Positions 8,442-18,918 are shown, counted from the stretch's first letter. The stretch is DNA of 64,000 nt from Rubinisphaera margarita (GCF_022267515.1 NZ_JAKFGB010000014.1:186001-250000), one strand, 5' to 3'. The notes: a model not told the origin generated them from the letters alone. Made by a program: numbers and translations.

Positions 8442-9704
8442 TTACGCCGTCACGGGGATCGTCTCATCCCGTTCGATGCGGAGCTTGATGAGCTTGCGTT
8501 TGTCGGCTTCGAGGATGGTCAGCCGCAGGTTCTGCCAGGTGAGCGTTTCCCCTTTGGTGGGGATCTTTCCGAGCTGGGTGAAGACAAAACCGCCGATCGT
8601 TTCGTAGTCTTCGTCCTCGGGAAGCGCGAAGGCGAACTGTTCGTTGAGGTCATCGATGTGGACGCGGGCATCGACGTCGACCGTGCCGGGGCGAACCTGC
8701 TTGATCTCCTCTTCGTGCTCCTTGTCGAACTCGTCTTCGATGTCGCCGACGATCTCTTCGAGGATGTCTTCCATCGTGACCAGTCCGACGACCCCGCCAT
8801 ACTCGTCGAGGACGATCGCCATGTGAACGTGTTCGCCCCGCATGCGTTCGAGCAGCGATTCAATCCGCGTCGATTCCGGCACATACAGCGGATCACGCAG
8901 GATGTCGATGAGGACGATGTCTTCCTCGCTCGAGTTGCCAAGCTGCTGCAGCAGATCTTTCGCGTACAGAATCCCAACAAGGTCATCGTGCGATTCCCGG
9001 AAGACCGGAACACGCGAGTGACCGGCGTCGATCACTTGCTGACGCACTTGCGGGACCGGGGTATCGACCTGAATGCAGACCATGTCGGTCCGTGGAGTCA
9101 TCACGGCTGTCACGTCTTCGTGCTGGATCTCCATGAGCCGTTGAATAATTCGACCGGCTGAGGACTCAATGACACCTTCTCGTTCGCCCTCGTCGATCAC
9201 GGTCCGCAATTCTTCGGAGATGAGCGTCGGATCGTTTTCGTTCGGCGTGATGCGGCCGGCCATGCGATGGAACAGCGTATCAAGAGCATCGGCCAGCATG
9301 ACGACCGGCGTGAAGCACCAGGTCGCTGCGGCAATCGGCGGCCAGGCGATGAACACGAACATCTCTCCGCCGACCTGGCCAATAGCTTTCGGCAGCAGGA
9401 AGCCGAAAAGGAAGACATTCACCGCCGTAATCGTATAGCCGAGCGGCGTGGCATCGCTGGAAATGCTGACCAGACAGAATGCAAACAGGCTGGCCAGGAA
9501 TAGAAGCTCTGCCGTGAACGTAGCGGCTTCGTCGCGACGAAGAATATGGCCGAGCCGCTGTTCCTTCTTGTACTGCTTGCAGATGGATTCGAGGCGACTT
9601 CGACTGTATTCGCGAAGGCTGTGAAACGTCAGAGAGAGAAGGAATAGACAGACGCCGACGGCGACTTGGATGATCGGGGGGACCACCTCGGTAGTTGACC
9701 TCAT
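8442..9704 (-). CDS. CNNM/CorC-type membrane protein with CBS pair
   Basis: A 420-residue protein of the HlyC/CorC (UPF0053/CNNM) group, implicated in divalent cation (Mg2+/Co2+) homeostasis. The order is an N-terminal membrane region of about 190 residues with four hydrophobic segments (DUF21-like), a CBS pair (from MTPRTDMVCIQVDTPVPQVR through VPVFRESHDDLVGILYAKDLL to IVLDEYGGVVGLVTMEDILEEIVGDIEDEFD), and a C-terminal CorC/HlyC domain (VDVDARVHIDDLNEQF ... YETIGGFVFTQLGKIPTKGE). Length and domain order are normal for the family. It is transcribed away from the gene at 9863-10669 with a 158-base gap. Confidence 0.92.
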   Translation of the reverse strand: MRSTTEVVPPIIQVAVGVCLFLLSLTFHSLREYSRSRLESICKQYKKEQRLGHILRRDEAATFTAELLFLASLFAFCLVSISSDATPLGYTITAVNVFLFGFLLPKAIGQVGGEMFVFIAWPPIAAATWCFTPVVMLADALDTLFHRMAGRITPNENDPTLISEELRTVIDEGEREGVIESSAGRIIQRLMEIQHEDVTAVMTPRTDMVCIQVDTPVPQVRQQVIDAGHSRVPVFRESHDDLVGILYAKDLLQQLGNSSEEDIVLIDILRDPLYVPESTRIESLLERMRGEHVHMAIVLDEYGGVVGLVTMEDILEEIVGDIEDEFDKEHEEEIKQVRPGTVDVDARVHIDDLNEQFAFALPEDEDYETIGGFVFTQLGKIPTKGETLTWQNLRLTILEADKRKLIKLRIERDETIPVTA

Positions 9705-9862
9705 TCATGAATTAAGATGGACTCACAGGGCGGAGCATCTCGCCGGTCCGGGGCTGTGGTCGTCAAATCAAAGGCTATCCCGTGGCGCCCTGCAGTACAA
9801 GCCAGATTCGCAACCGAACAGGGCGAAAACGATCACTTCCCGACAATTCGTCGGAGGCTTAT

Positions 9863-10669
9863 TCAGCGGTAAATCGGAAATTCATCGATCGTACGCCGGT
9901 CCGAGGTCTCGATCCGATCATTCTGAGGACGGACGGTGAGGGAATCGTGCGGCGGCGGTGCGGAGACCGGCTCACGCGGAGTCGGGACTTTGGTTTCCAT
10001 ACCCGGCGGGTCCGGGACCTTATCTTCGAACGACACCTGTTCGATGACTCCCGCGGATACGCCGGTCTCAAGCCGGGCTTGATGCGAGAACTCGCGGCCA
10101 TCCAGTGATCTCAAGGTCACGACCACATTCACAGGAGAGGTCGGCAGCAGCGAAGCATCGAGCGGAAGTTGAATCACATAGCCCGAGGTCACCCAGCCGG
10201 TCGACCAGTTCTCGGCCAGTTCAGCGGCCGGGATGTCGAAACGGGCCAGTTCGGTGGACTCATCCAGCAGCTTCAGTTCCAGATTTCCGGGGATCTTCAG
10301 CGCCTCGTTATACTGGTCAACGGGAGTAACCACCACATTGAGCAGTCGTTGATCGCTTTCGCTCGCCGGAAGAATGGCGGATTGCAACTGATCGATCTTC
10401 AGGCCAGAGAGACGATAGAGCACATTGGCCTGTTCGGGTTGGAGCACAGGTTGACCGGTTCCAGCGAGCTGCGTGCGCAGATCAGCGGCTTCTTTTTGCG
10501 AGAGCGCCAACTCGTTCTCCGAACGTTCCAGCTGCTGAGAAAGTTGATGCAGGCGATCTTCGTGTTCCCGCAGACGGGATTCGAGCAGTTCGGTGTTGCG
10601 ACTGGTGCCGCACCCACAGCACAGCAACACAAGCAGCATTCGCGTTAAACCAGGCATTACGTCATCCAT
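9863..10669 (-). CDS. Putative lipoprotein with coiled coil
   Basis: I do not recognise a family. The product (268 residues; 264 if translation starts at ATG 10657) begins with a short hydrophobic signal, LTRMLLVLLCCGCGTS, in which one of the Cys residues could be lipidated. Residues about 25-68 form a heptad-rich coiled coil (LLESRLREHEDRLHQLSQQLERSENELALSQ). The remainder looks like a beta-rich domain (LNVVVTPVDQYNEALKIPGNLELKLLD) that resembles an Ig-like fold, and the C-terminus is Pro-rich. It lies 60 bases downstream of a clpP gene on the same strand and may share its transcript. The most likely place is the periplasm or an outer face of a membrane. Confidence 0.75.
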   Translation of the reverse strand: MDDVMPGLTRMLLVLLCCGCGTSRNTELLESRLREHEDRLHQLSQQLERSENELALSQKEAADLRTQLAGTGQPVLQPEQANVLYRLSGLKIDQLQSAILPASESDQRLLNVVVTPVDQYNEALKIPGNLELKLLDESTELARFDIPAAELAENWSTGWVTSGYVIQLPLDASLLPTSPVNVVVTLRSLDGREFSHQARLETGVSAGVIEQVSFEDKVPDPPGMETKVPTPREPVSAPPPHDSLTVRPQNDRIETSDRRTIDEFPIYR

Positions 10670-10729
10670 GACAGCCGGGGGAACAGGAAACCAGCCTCCG
10701 GTATCGTGACCGGAGGCTGGGATTCAAAC

Positions 10730-11329
<600 letters not shown>

Positions 11330-11414
11330 GGTATTTCTCAATCCTGCTTGAATTGTCTCGTTAAGAACCGGTGTCAATCTTGGAGGACACTTTCCGAAAT
11401 TCCGTTCGCGTCAC

Positions 11415-12065
11415 TCAGGACTTTCCGGGTTCTGACTTTGTCTTTTTGATCTTCTCGACAACTTCGTCGACCAGGCCGTACTCTTTGGCTTCTCGAGCCT
11501 TGAGGTAGCGGTCGCGTTCCGTATCGCGGGCAATCACGTCAATCGGCTGGCCGGTGTGGTTGGCCAGAATCTCGTTGAGAGTTTCGCGGGTGTCGATGAT
11601 CTCCTTGGCCTGGATCTCGATGTCGGAGACCTGTCCGCCGACCTGTCCGAACGGCTGGTGAATCATCATCTTCGAGTGCGGCAGGCAGTACCGCTTGCCC
11701 TTGGCGCCACCGGCCATGAGGATCGCTCCACCACTGGCGGCCAGACCGACACAGTAGGTCGCGACATCGCAGTCGAGGAACTGCATCGTGTCGTAAATGG
11801 CCAGAGTCGCGGTAACCGAGCCACCGGGCGAGTTGATGTAAAGGTGCACGTCCTGATGCCGGTTCTCCGACTGCAGGTACAGCAGCTTCATCACGATCAG
11901 GTTCGCGCTGGCATCGTGGATGGGTCCATCCAGAAAGATGATGCGGTTTTCCAGCAGCAGGTCGCCAATGCCCATTTGGCGCTGACGGGTATAACCGCCT
12001 GAGGAATTCTGCGTGCTCGCCAGTTGATAGTCCCTGGCTTCAGGGAGGAATGGCATGGATGACAT
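11415..12065 (-). CDS. clpP: ATP-dependent Clp protease proteolytic subunit (first gene of a pair)
   Basis: A 216-residue ClpP paralogue with a complete triad: Ser111 in GLAASGGA, His136 in MMIHQPFGQ and Asp185 in RDTERDRY. It departs from the usual ASMGA nucleophile motif by having Gly after Ser, and carries a longer N-terminus (about residues 1-35, including NSSGGYTRQRQMG) plus a Lys-rich C-terminal end. Two different subunits side by side suggest either a mixed tetradecamer, as known from other bacteria with paired clpP genes, or two separate peptidases. ATG 12065 is preferred; a frame extension to 12203 is not conserved-looking. Confidence 0.94.
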   Translation of the reverse strand: MSSMPFLPEARDYQLASTQNSSGGYTRQRQMGIGDLLLENRIIFLDGPIHDASANLIVMKLLYLQSENRHQDVHLYINSPGGSVTATLAIYDTMQFLDCDVATYCVGLAASGGAILMAGGAKGKRYCLPHSKMMIHQPFGQVGGQVSDIEIQAKEIIDTRETLNEILANHTGQPIDVIARDTERDRYLKAREAKEYGLVDEVVEKIKKTKSEPGKS

Positions 12066-12370
12066 GCGGGCTGCTCCTTCACGGCATGGCTCGTCGAGGG
12101 TGTACGTTTTGTTCGATCTCCGGACTGTATCAGATCGGGTTTGACCCGTCAGCCCGAGTTCCTGTCTGTCAGGGGAATAGTCGATTATAGGCGCAAGCGT
12201 CAAGGAAGTAGAGCCACGGTCCTGATCAGTGGCACGCGGAACTCGCTCCAGCTAAATTGAGCATCGAATCGGCATCGGTGCATGTCTTCACCCGTCGCCG
12301 TTCGCTTTTGCAATTCTCATCGCCGCAATCGCGGGTTTTCAACGCAATTTCAGCTCGTCCAGGAGTCAAC

Positions 12371-13912
<1,542 letters not shown>

Positions 13913-13944
13913 GACGCGGTGTCCAAGGGGTAGCCTCTCTTCTC

Positions 13945-14099
13945 AAGGGTGGCCCGTCCGGCACGGGCGGGTGGCGAAGTCACAAGAGGCCGCGCCATCC
14001 GCGAGATGTCTGCGAGGGCCGCACGATTTCAGTAGAGAACGTGGATGGTTGCAGCCTCTCGTCGCTGTCGCGACCCGCTCCGACGGACGGGCCACTCTT
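13945..14099 (+). repeat. 155-bp inverted-repeat element, family B, copy 1
   Basis: Ends are AAGGGTGGCCCGTCCG and CGGACGGGCCACTCTT, near-perfect inverted repeats. Just inside, GGGTGGCGAAGTCACAAGAGGCCGC is partly complementary to GCAGCCTCTCGTCGCTGTCGCGACCCGC, so the whole unit can fold into a long hairpin with a central region of about 60 bases. Copies 2 and 3 are at 17419-17575 and 17730-17885. It lies between xylB and the small Cys-rich peptide gene; no transposase is present. Confidence 0.75.
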
Positions 14100-14251
14100 G
14101 CCAGGATTGCACTCCGCCCGTTGCTTCCCAAAAACTTTTTCAGAATTCAGAGGAAGATCTGTCCCCTCGTCGCGTTCCTTTTCGCTGGAAGGGTAGAACG
14201 ATGCTCACAACGAGTGTCACCCCTCAAAAAAACACGAAAGCGAGACGAACG

Positions 14252-14437
14252 ATGACAACTTTCACAGCGAACACGAATACCAGCCTGGTCAAAGAAGTCA
14301 GCAAGCTCCGTTCTGCCAAGCAGACCCCGCAGGGACGCTGCTGCAGCTCATGTCGCTCCTGCCGTAGTTGTCGGTCTTGCCGCAGTTGCCGCTCGTGCAA
14401 CAGCTGTCGCAGCTGCCGCGGCGGCGGTTGCCACTGA
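14252..14437 (+). CDS. Small Ser-Cys-Arg-repeat peptide, possible RiPP precursor
   Basis: A 61-residue peptide with no family that I recognise. The first 31 residues (MTTFTANTNTSLVKEVSKL...) are free of Cys, resembling a leader. The rest is RCCSSC followed by repeats of R-S-C (five in a row, then NSC, RSC) and the end RGGGCH: about 11 Cys in 30 residues. ATG 14252 is the best start by composition; ATG 14201, which has GGAAGGG upstream, would add 17 residues. A strong terminator follows at 14471. The pattern could be a ribosomally made, modified peptide, a metal-binding peptide, or a repeat protein; no maturation enzyme or exporter gene lies next to it. Confidence 0.65.
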   Translation: MTTFTANTNTSLVKEVSKLRSAKQTPQGRCCSSCRSCRSCRSCRSCRSCNSCRSCRGGGCH

Positions 14438-14470
14438 TCAGGAATGAAACATGTTGTCTCATTCGCCTCG

Positions 14471-14511
14471 ACAGCCGGCGAGACTTCGGTCTCCGCCGGC
14501 TGTTTGTTTTT
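14471..14511 (+). terminator. Intrinsic terminator of the Cys-rich peptide gene
   Basis: ACAGCCGGCGAGAC pairs with GTCTC-C-GCCGGCTGT (one bulged C) around a TTCG tetraloop, followed by TTTGTTTTT. It is 34 bases after the peptide stop and just before the convergent oxidoreductase gene ends. Confidence 0.85.
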
Positions 14512-14530
14512 GGCGGCCTGAAGAAGCGAC

Positions 14531-15769
14531 TCAGGCGAGGCTGACTGGCTGGCGGTTGCGATATGCCTGATTGCCGAGATGGCACAGTTCCGAGCTGATG
14601 CGGCCGGTTTCAAAGTCGGCTGCGACCGGCTGGCCGTGCAGAATGGCATCGATGAAGTTACGGGCGTGAGGCTCCGGCGTCTTACTGGCCGGCTGCCCGG
14701 CAGAAATTCGGCTGTCGTAAACTTTCCAGCCGCTGCGATCGAGAATCAAAGTGCCCCGCTCGCCGTAGAAGGCCACGCCATGCGGGCGGCCTTCAATGCC
14801 CCGCTGCGTCCACTGCCGATGTTCCCACGTAATGGCCGAATCAGCGTAGTCGTACTGCACGTGCAGCGTGTCGGGAGCTTCGCGACCATCGTTCAGGGAA
14901 TAACACCCGCCGGCTGCGGTGACACGTTCGGGAAGTGCGACCTGCAATCCCCAGCGAGCCAGATCGAGCAGCGTCACCCCCCAGTTGCCGAGTTCGCCCG
15001 AGCCAAACTGCCACAGACAACGCCACTGGAAGTGCCAGTCGGCAAACGCGAGCGGACACTCTTTCTCCGGCCCCAGCCACAACCGCTGTTGTTCGGTCGA
15101 CCAGCTGGCATCGTCGTTCGCTTCAGTCGACCGCAATCGCTGCCGCGGCACGCACGCCCAGGCCTTAGCGTACGCGACCTTGCCGAGTTCCCCGGCATGG
15201 AGGAATCGCATGGCCGACTGATAATGCGAACCGCTGCGATGCTGCAGACCGACCTGCACGGTCACATCCGACTTAGCGAGCATTTTCTGGAGATGAACGC
15301 CCTGTTCGCTGGTGTGTGTCGTCGGGATTTCGAGATAGATGTGCTTCCCGGCGTCGGCAGCCAGAGCGGACATCCAGGCGTGATGATGATCGGGCGTGGC
15401 GATCACCACGGCATCGACTTCCGGATTGTCGAGCAGGCGGCGGAATTCATCGGTGACCGTCAGTGAGTTCGCATCGAGTTCGAGTTCCCGCATCGCTCGC
15501 GTGCGGACCGCCGCGTCGACATCGCAGATCCCGGCAATCTCGCAACCCGGAGTTTCCTGAAAAGCCCGCGCGAGGGCCAGCCCCTGATTTCGTACGCCGA
15601 TCATGCCGAGCCGCACGGTTTCATTGGCGGAACGGGACGTCGGACGCCCAGCGGCGACGGTACTCAGTCCGACAACGCCGGCTGCGGCTGTGGCTGCATT
15701 CCGGGCGCCTTCGCCGAGAAACTGGCGACGATTCAGCGAAATCGGAGATCGGGGGTTCTCGTGACTCAT
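14531..15769 (-). CDS. Secreted Gfo/Idh/MocA-family oxidoreductase with Tat signal
   Basis: A 412-residue NAD(P)-dependent sugar or cyclitol oxidoreductase. The N-terminus SLNRRQFLGEGARNAATAAAGVVGL is a twin-arginine signal, so the folded enzyme is exported with its cofactor, as is common for planctomycete members. The Rossmann part begins RLGMIGVRNQG and contains DAVVIATPDHHH and GKHIYLEIPTTHT; in most relatives the last motif is GKHVYCEKP with a catalytic Lys, while here Ile-Pro follows Glu, so that Lys is missing. The C-terminal half carries the usual GNWGVTLLDLARWGLQV segment. ATG 15769 is chosen over TTG 15778. The stop of the stress-protein gene lies only a few bases upstream, so the two are coupled. 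Confidence 0.9.
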   Translation of the reverse strand: MSHENPRSPISLNRRQFLGEGARNAATAAAGVVGLSTVAAGRPTSRSANETVRLGMIGVRNQGLALARAFQETPGCEIAGICDVDAAVRTRAMRELELDANSLTVTDEFRRLLDNPEVDAVVIATPDHHHAWMSALAADAGKHIYLEIPTTHTSEQGVHLQKMLAKSDVTVQVGLQHRSGSHYQSAMRFLHAGELGKVAYAKAWACVPRQRLRSTEANDDASWSTEQQRLWLGPEKECPLAFADWHFQWRCLWQFGSGELGNWGVTLLDLARWGLQVALPERVTAAGGCYSLNDGREAPDTLHVQYDYADSAITWEHRQWTQRGIEGRPHGVAFYGERGTLILDRSGWKVYDSRISAGQPASKTPEPHARNFIDAILHGQPVAADFETGRISSELCHLGNQAYRNRQPVSLA

Positions 15770-15774
15770 ACAAC

Positions 15775-16215
15775 TCAATCAGCGTCGTGACGCCGTAAGA
15801 CCAGCACAGGACAGTGAGCATGGCGGATGACCCGCTCTGCAACCGAGCCCAACAGGGCCCGCTTGATGCCGTGATATCCGTGCGAAGGAATGATAATCAG
15901 ATCCGCGTTAATGTCGGCTGCGTAATCGGCAATCTCGGTGCCGGGATCTCCGACCCGATTCAACACCGTCACCCCGGTGAAGTTGTGCTCTTCGATGTAC
16001 TTCGCGGTATGCTCTTTGGTGACCGTTTCCCGCTCCGCTTCATCGACCACGCCCCAGGCAACGCCGGGACTGATGATATCGAGCGGAAACATCACATGAA
16101 TCGCATGCACGTGCTCCGGTCGGGCCACCAGTTCCAGAGCCGTTTCAATCGCGGGCCGCGACTCTTCGGAGAAGTCGATCGGCACGACCACAGATTTCTT
16201 GGGAAGCCACGTCAT
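15775..16215 (-). CDS. Universal stress protein (UspA family)
   Basis: A 146-residue single-domain Usp protein. It begins KKSVVVPIDFSEESRPAIETAL and contains the ATP-binding signature PSHGYHGIKRALLGSVAERVIRHAHCPVLVLR (G-x2-G-x9-GS pattern), so it is probably of the ATP-binding class that acts in stress or energy sensing. The length is normal. It precedes the secreted oxidoreductase gene with essentially no gap and is divergent from the 2-hydroxyacid dehydrogenase gene. Confidence 0.93.
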   Translation of the reverse strand: MTWLPKKSVVVPIDFSEESRPAIETALELVARPEHVHAIHVMFPLDIISPGVAWGVVDEAERETVTKEHTAKYIEEHNFTGVTVLNRVGDPGTEIADYAADINADLIIIPSHGYHGIKRALLGSVAERVIRHAHCPVLVLRRHDAD

Positions 16216-16280
16216 CGGTGTTATCTTTCCTCAAGTGAGCGGCAAGGGGACTCGGCGGATCCACTATCATTCTGCTGATG

Positions 16281-16286
16281 TATAAT
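16281..16286 (+). promoter_or_regulatory. Possible -10 box for the 2-hydroxyacid dehydrogenase gene
   Basis: A perfect TATAAT, preceded by TGATG, lies 66 bases upstream of the start at 16352 in the divergent gap 16216-16351. No good -35 box is seen at the expected distance (GATCCA), so this is a suggestion only. Confidence 0.35.
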
Positions 16287-16351
16287 GACTTTTCAATGAG
16301 AACACCTCCGCGAGCCCCGCTTTTTGCTGAAATCCAGGAAGGCAGCCCGTA

Positions 16352-17374
16352 ATGTCGACGTCGGCCGAACGACTGAAATTGCTGATTTTCCCGGCGATTG
16401 ACGCCGACCGTCTGCAGAGAATCACGGCAATCTCGCCCCGCCTGACCGTCGTGAACGCCGAAACTGCGGATTTGGCACGAACGGAGATCGCCGATGCGGA
16501 CGCCTTTTACGGAAAGATCACTCCCGAACTGCTGTCCGCTGCCGGGCAACTTCGCTGGATCCAGTCGCCGACCGCCAGTCTGGAACACTATCTGTTTCCG
16601 GAACTGATCGCCCACCCGGCTACACTGACCAACATGCGGGGGCTCTTTTCGGATGTCATTGCCGACCACGTGCTCGGCTACATCCTGATGTTTGCCCGGA
16701 ATCTGCATCTCTATCGGGATGCCCAATGGCAACGCCGCTGGGCTCCGGTGGGGGATGCAAACGCGAAGACCGATTTCGTTTCCTCCCCCGGCATCGAAAC
16801 TCCGATCGATCGAGCGCATCGGCATCTGAGTGACTGCACGATGGGCGTCGTCGGTGTCGGAGCGATCGGAGCCGAGATTGCCCATCGGGGAGCTGCGTTC
16901 GGTATGTCAGTCCTCGGCGTCGATCCGCATCCGGTCACGGTGCCGGGGATCATTGAAGAAGCCTGGCCACTGGATCGTCTCCCCGAGTTGCTACGTGCGT
17001 CTGACTTCGTCGTCATTGCCGCCCCGCATACGCCGAGTTCGGAAGGGCTGTTCGAAGCCGAGATGATCGCCCACATGCGCCCCGACAGTTTCCTGATCAA
17101 CATCGGCCGCGGCGCCATCGTTGACCTGGCTGCACTCACAGAGGCCCTGCAACAAAACCGCATCGCCGGGGCCGCTCTCGACGTCGTCGAGACCGAACCT
17201 CTGCCAGAATCGCATCCGCTATGGACCATGCCGAACGTGCTGATCACCCCGCATGTCGCGGCTGCATCCCCCCGAGTGCCACAACGCCATCTGACCACAT
17301 TGCTGGAGAATGTGCGCCGGTTCGTAGCCGGGGAGGAATTGAGGAATGCGGTGACGAAGGAAGAGTGGTGCTAG
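16352..17374 (+). CDS. D-isomer-specific 2-hydroxyacid dehydrogenase
   Basis: A 340-residue NAD(P)-dependent dehydrogenase of the D-2-hydroxyacid family (phosphoglycerate/glyoxylate/hydroxypyruvate reductase relatives). The nucleotide motif is GVGAIGAEIA (about residues 168-177) with an Asp after the second strand (GVDPHP). Catalytic residues appear as Arg in INIGRGAIVD, Glu in VVETEPLP and His in ITPHVAA, all in canonical spacing. The N-terminal substrate domain contains FYGKITPELLSAAGQLRWIQSPTASLEHY. Substrate cannot be fixed from sequence. The gene stands alone, ended by a region of dispersed repeats. Confidence 0.92.
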   Translation: MSTSAERLKLLIFPAIDADRLQRITAISPRLTVVNAETADLARTEIADADAFYGKITPELLSAAGQLRWIQSPTASLEHYLFPELIAHPATLTNMRGLFSDVIADHVLGYILMFARNLHLYRDAQWQRRWAPVGDANAKTDFVSSPGIETPIDRAHRHLSDCTMGVVGVGAIGAEIAHRGAAFGMSVLGVDPHPVTVPGIIEEAWPLDRLPELLRASDFVVIAAPHTPSSEGLFEAEMIAHMRPDSFLINIGRGAIVDLAALTEALQQNRIAGAALDVVETEPLPESHPLWTMPNVLITPHVAAASPRVPQRHLTTLLENVRRFVAGEELRNAVTKEEWC

Positions 17375-17418
17375 CTCCCCGTACCGGCGGCAGTTCGCTC
17401 ACGTCTCTCCAGCCCCAA

Positions 17419-17575
17419 AGGGGTGGCCCGTCCGACACGGGCGGGTGACGAAGTCACAAGAGGCCGCGCCATGTGCGAGCTTTCTTCGGGGGCCGACGAT
17501 TTCAGTTCAAAACGCGGATGGTGCGGCCTCTTGTCGCTGTCGCGACCCGCCCGCAGCGGCGGACGGGCCACCCTT
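17419..17575 (+). repeat. 155-bp inverted-repeat element, family B, copy 2
   Basis: Starts AGGGGTGGCCCGTCCG and ends CGGACGGGCCACCCTT; inside, GCGGGTGACGAAGTCACAAG and AGGCCGC face GCGGCCTCTTGTCGCTGTCG. Very similar to the copies at 13945 and 17730. It starts 45 bases after the dehydrogenase stop. The gap 17375-17966 holds this element, copy 3 and about 150 unique bases between them with no gene seen. Confidence 0.8.
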
Positions 17576-17729
17576 GACGATTGCGTTTGTTTCTGCAGCG
17601 CCGTATCCGTATTGGACGTTCGACGTGCTGTTCCTCGTCGAAGAACGGGCGTAGACAGATCGCTCACGTCGAGCCCTATGCACGGTTCTCCCACGAACAC
17701 GAGTCAGAGATGTCTCCACAACCAACGCC

Positions 17730-17885
17730 GGGTGGCCCGTCCGTTACGGGCGGGTGACGAAGTCACAAGAGGCCGCGTTATGTGCGAGGTTTCTTCAGGG
17801 GCCGGATGATTTCACCGGACAACACGCGGATGGCGCTGCCTCTTGTCGCTGGCGCGACCCGCCCGCTGAGGCGGACGGGCCACCC
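17730..17885 (+). repeat. 155-bp inverted-repeat element, family B, copy 3
   Basis: Ends GGGTGGCCCGTCCG and CGGACGGGCCACCC, inner arms as in copy 2. The central region differs most from the other copies (GGGGCCGGATGATTTCACCGG) while the arms are kept, which suggests that the folded structure rather than a coded product is maintained. Same orientation as copies 1 and 2. Confidence 0.8.
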
Positions 17886-17966
17886 GTCCCGGCCACGCCG
17901 ATACGCCCGCTTCACGCTTCGGGTTGGGATTCCCTGGCAGTCTACGACTGTGACCTACGTAGCAGT

Positions 17967-18614
17967 TCACACCGTGTAGCGGCCGGCTTTCTTTTTCGGT
18001 TTCGTTTTCACGCGACCGACGTGCGGCGGATTGGGTTTCCTGTGGGCGGCGTGGTGCAGGTATCGGCGGCGAAAAGTGCTCCAGAGGCGGCCGGTGACTT
18101 CGATCTTCGTTGTTTGCGCGAGGCCGCGGAGGGAAACGGTGCCGGAGATCAGGATGAGCAGCGAAGCGATGAGCAGGCCGCGACGAACATCCTGCGAATC
18201 GGCAATGCGGCTGGCGGTCTGCAGCAACAGCGTGGGTTCGGCCTGCTCGGGGGGAGCGGCATCCGGGAACGCAAGTGGCTCGGCAGTGGCGTCGGCCTGG
18301 AGCATGACGTCTGGATGGATCGCCAGTTCGTAGGGGATCTGAATCTGTTGCAGTCCGACTTCTTCGGTTGGCTGCTGTCCGCGATTGAGCCAGGCGATCA
18401 ACTGCGGTTCGTTGGCGACCGCTTCGATGAACCGGCCCCGTTGCAGGTTCTGCGATTCCAGATCGAGCAGTTCCCACTGCTGCTCGTGACAGAGCAGCCG
18501 CATGCGTTCATTGCGAACGTAAAGCGGAGCCAGCGTCGCCGCCGCGAAGAGCAGCCCCGCCAGAGAAGCGGCCAGCGGGAACTGCAGGCCGTGCCACCAG
18601 TTCTCGTTGTGCAT
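17967..18614 (-). CDS. Membrane protein with two helices, function unknown
   Basis: A 215-residue protein that I do not recognise. One hydrophobic helix lies at about residues 12-30 (FPLAASLAGLLFAAATLAPLY), then a mostly polar domain of about 110 residues, then a second helix at about 146-160 (GLLIASLLILISGTVSL), and a basic, His/Lys-rich tail (FRRRYLHHAAHRKPNPPHVGRVKTKPKKKAG). The start at ATG 18614 has GAGGAGCC right upstream, a good ribosome site; the long frame extension to 18869 crosses repeats and is rejected. It is convergent with the 2-hydroxyacid dehydrogenase gene. Confidence 0.7.
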   Translation of the reverse strand: MHNENWWHGLQFPLAASLAGLLFAAATLAPLYVRNERMRLLCHEQQWELLDLESQNLQRGRFIEAVANEPQLIAWLNRGQQPTEEVGLQQIQIPYELAIHPDVMLQADATAEPLAFPDAAPPEQAEPTLLLQTASRIADSQDVRRGLLIASLLILISGTVSLRGLAQTTKIEVTGRLWSTFRRRYLHHAAHRKPNPPHVGRVKTKPKKKAGRYTV

Positions 18615-18662
18615 GATTGGCTCCTCGTCGAGGCACTTGTGCAAGTCGTTGTTCAGAACCAG

Positions 18663-18820
18663 GGTGGCTCCCGAAAGATGTTTTCGGGGCGGCGCAGTCG
18701 TGGGAGTAGTGGGATTCAGCGAGTCATCCGCAGGACGTCGGCTCGGGAGTTGGCGGCATGGATCTATGTCTACCTGCGGCCTCCTGCGGCTTCGCCGCCC
18801 TGATAGCGGAGCTATCCGGG
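18663..18820 (+). repeat. Composite dispersed repeat, family C, copy 2
   Basis: 18663-18708 (GGTGGCTCCCGAAAGATG, TTTTCGGGGCGGCGCAG, CGTGGGAGTA) and 18780-18820 (CCTCCTGCGGCTTCGCCG, CTGATAGCGGAGCTATCCGGG) are the reverse complements of the two modules at 8205-8362, in the mirrored order. The spacer between the modules is not conserved. Lies in the 519-base gap upstream of the flagellar operon. Confidence 0.6.
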
Positions 18821-18869
18821 CCACCCTGGGGGACGCATTTCTGTGAAACACTCGACTGCTCGACGACAA

Positions 18870-18918
18870 GCCTCCTGTTGCTTTGCGACACAGAGATCAA
18901 TCTCGGTGTCCTCCGGTT
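18870..18918 (+). repeat. Short palindromic repeat, family A, copy 3
   Basis: GCCTCCTGTTGCTTTGC, then the near-palindrome CACAGAGA-TCAA-TCTCGGTG and CCTCCGGTT. It is 215 bases upstream of flgF on the same strand. Confidence 0.65.

Noticed and set aside
13945..14251. N-terminal extension of the Cys-rich peptide gene back to 14045
   Set aside because: The extension would be coded by the 155-bp repeat element; the other copies of the element are not in frame with anything similar.
13945..17885. Possible CRISPR array or tandem repeat made of the 155-bp units
   Set aside because: Only three copies, unevenly spaced, with inverted ends and no regular spacers or cas genes.
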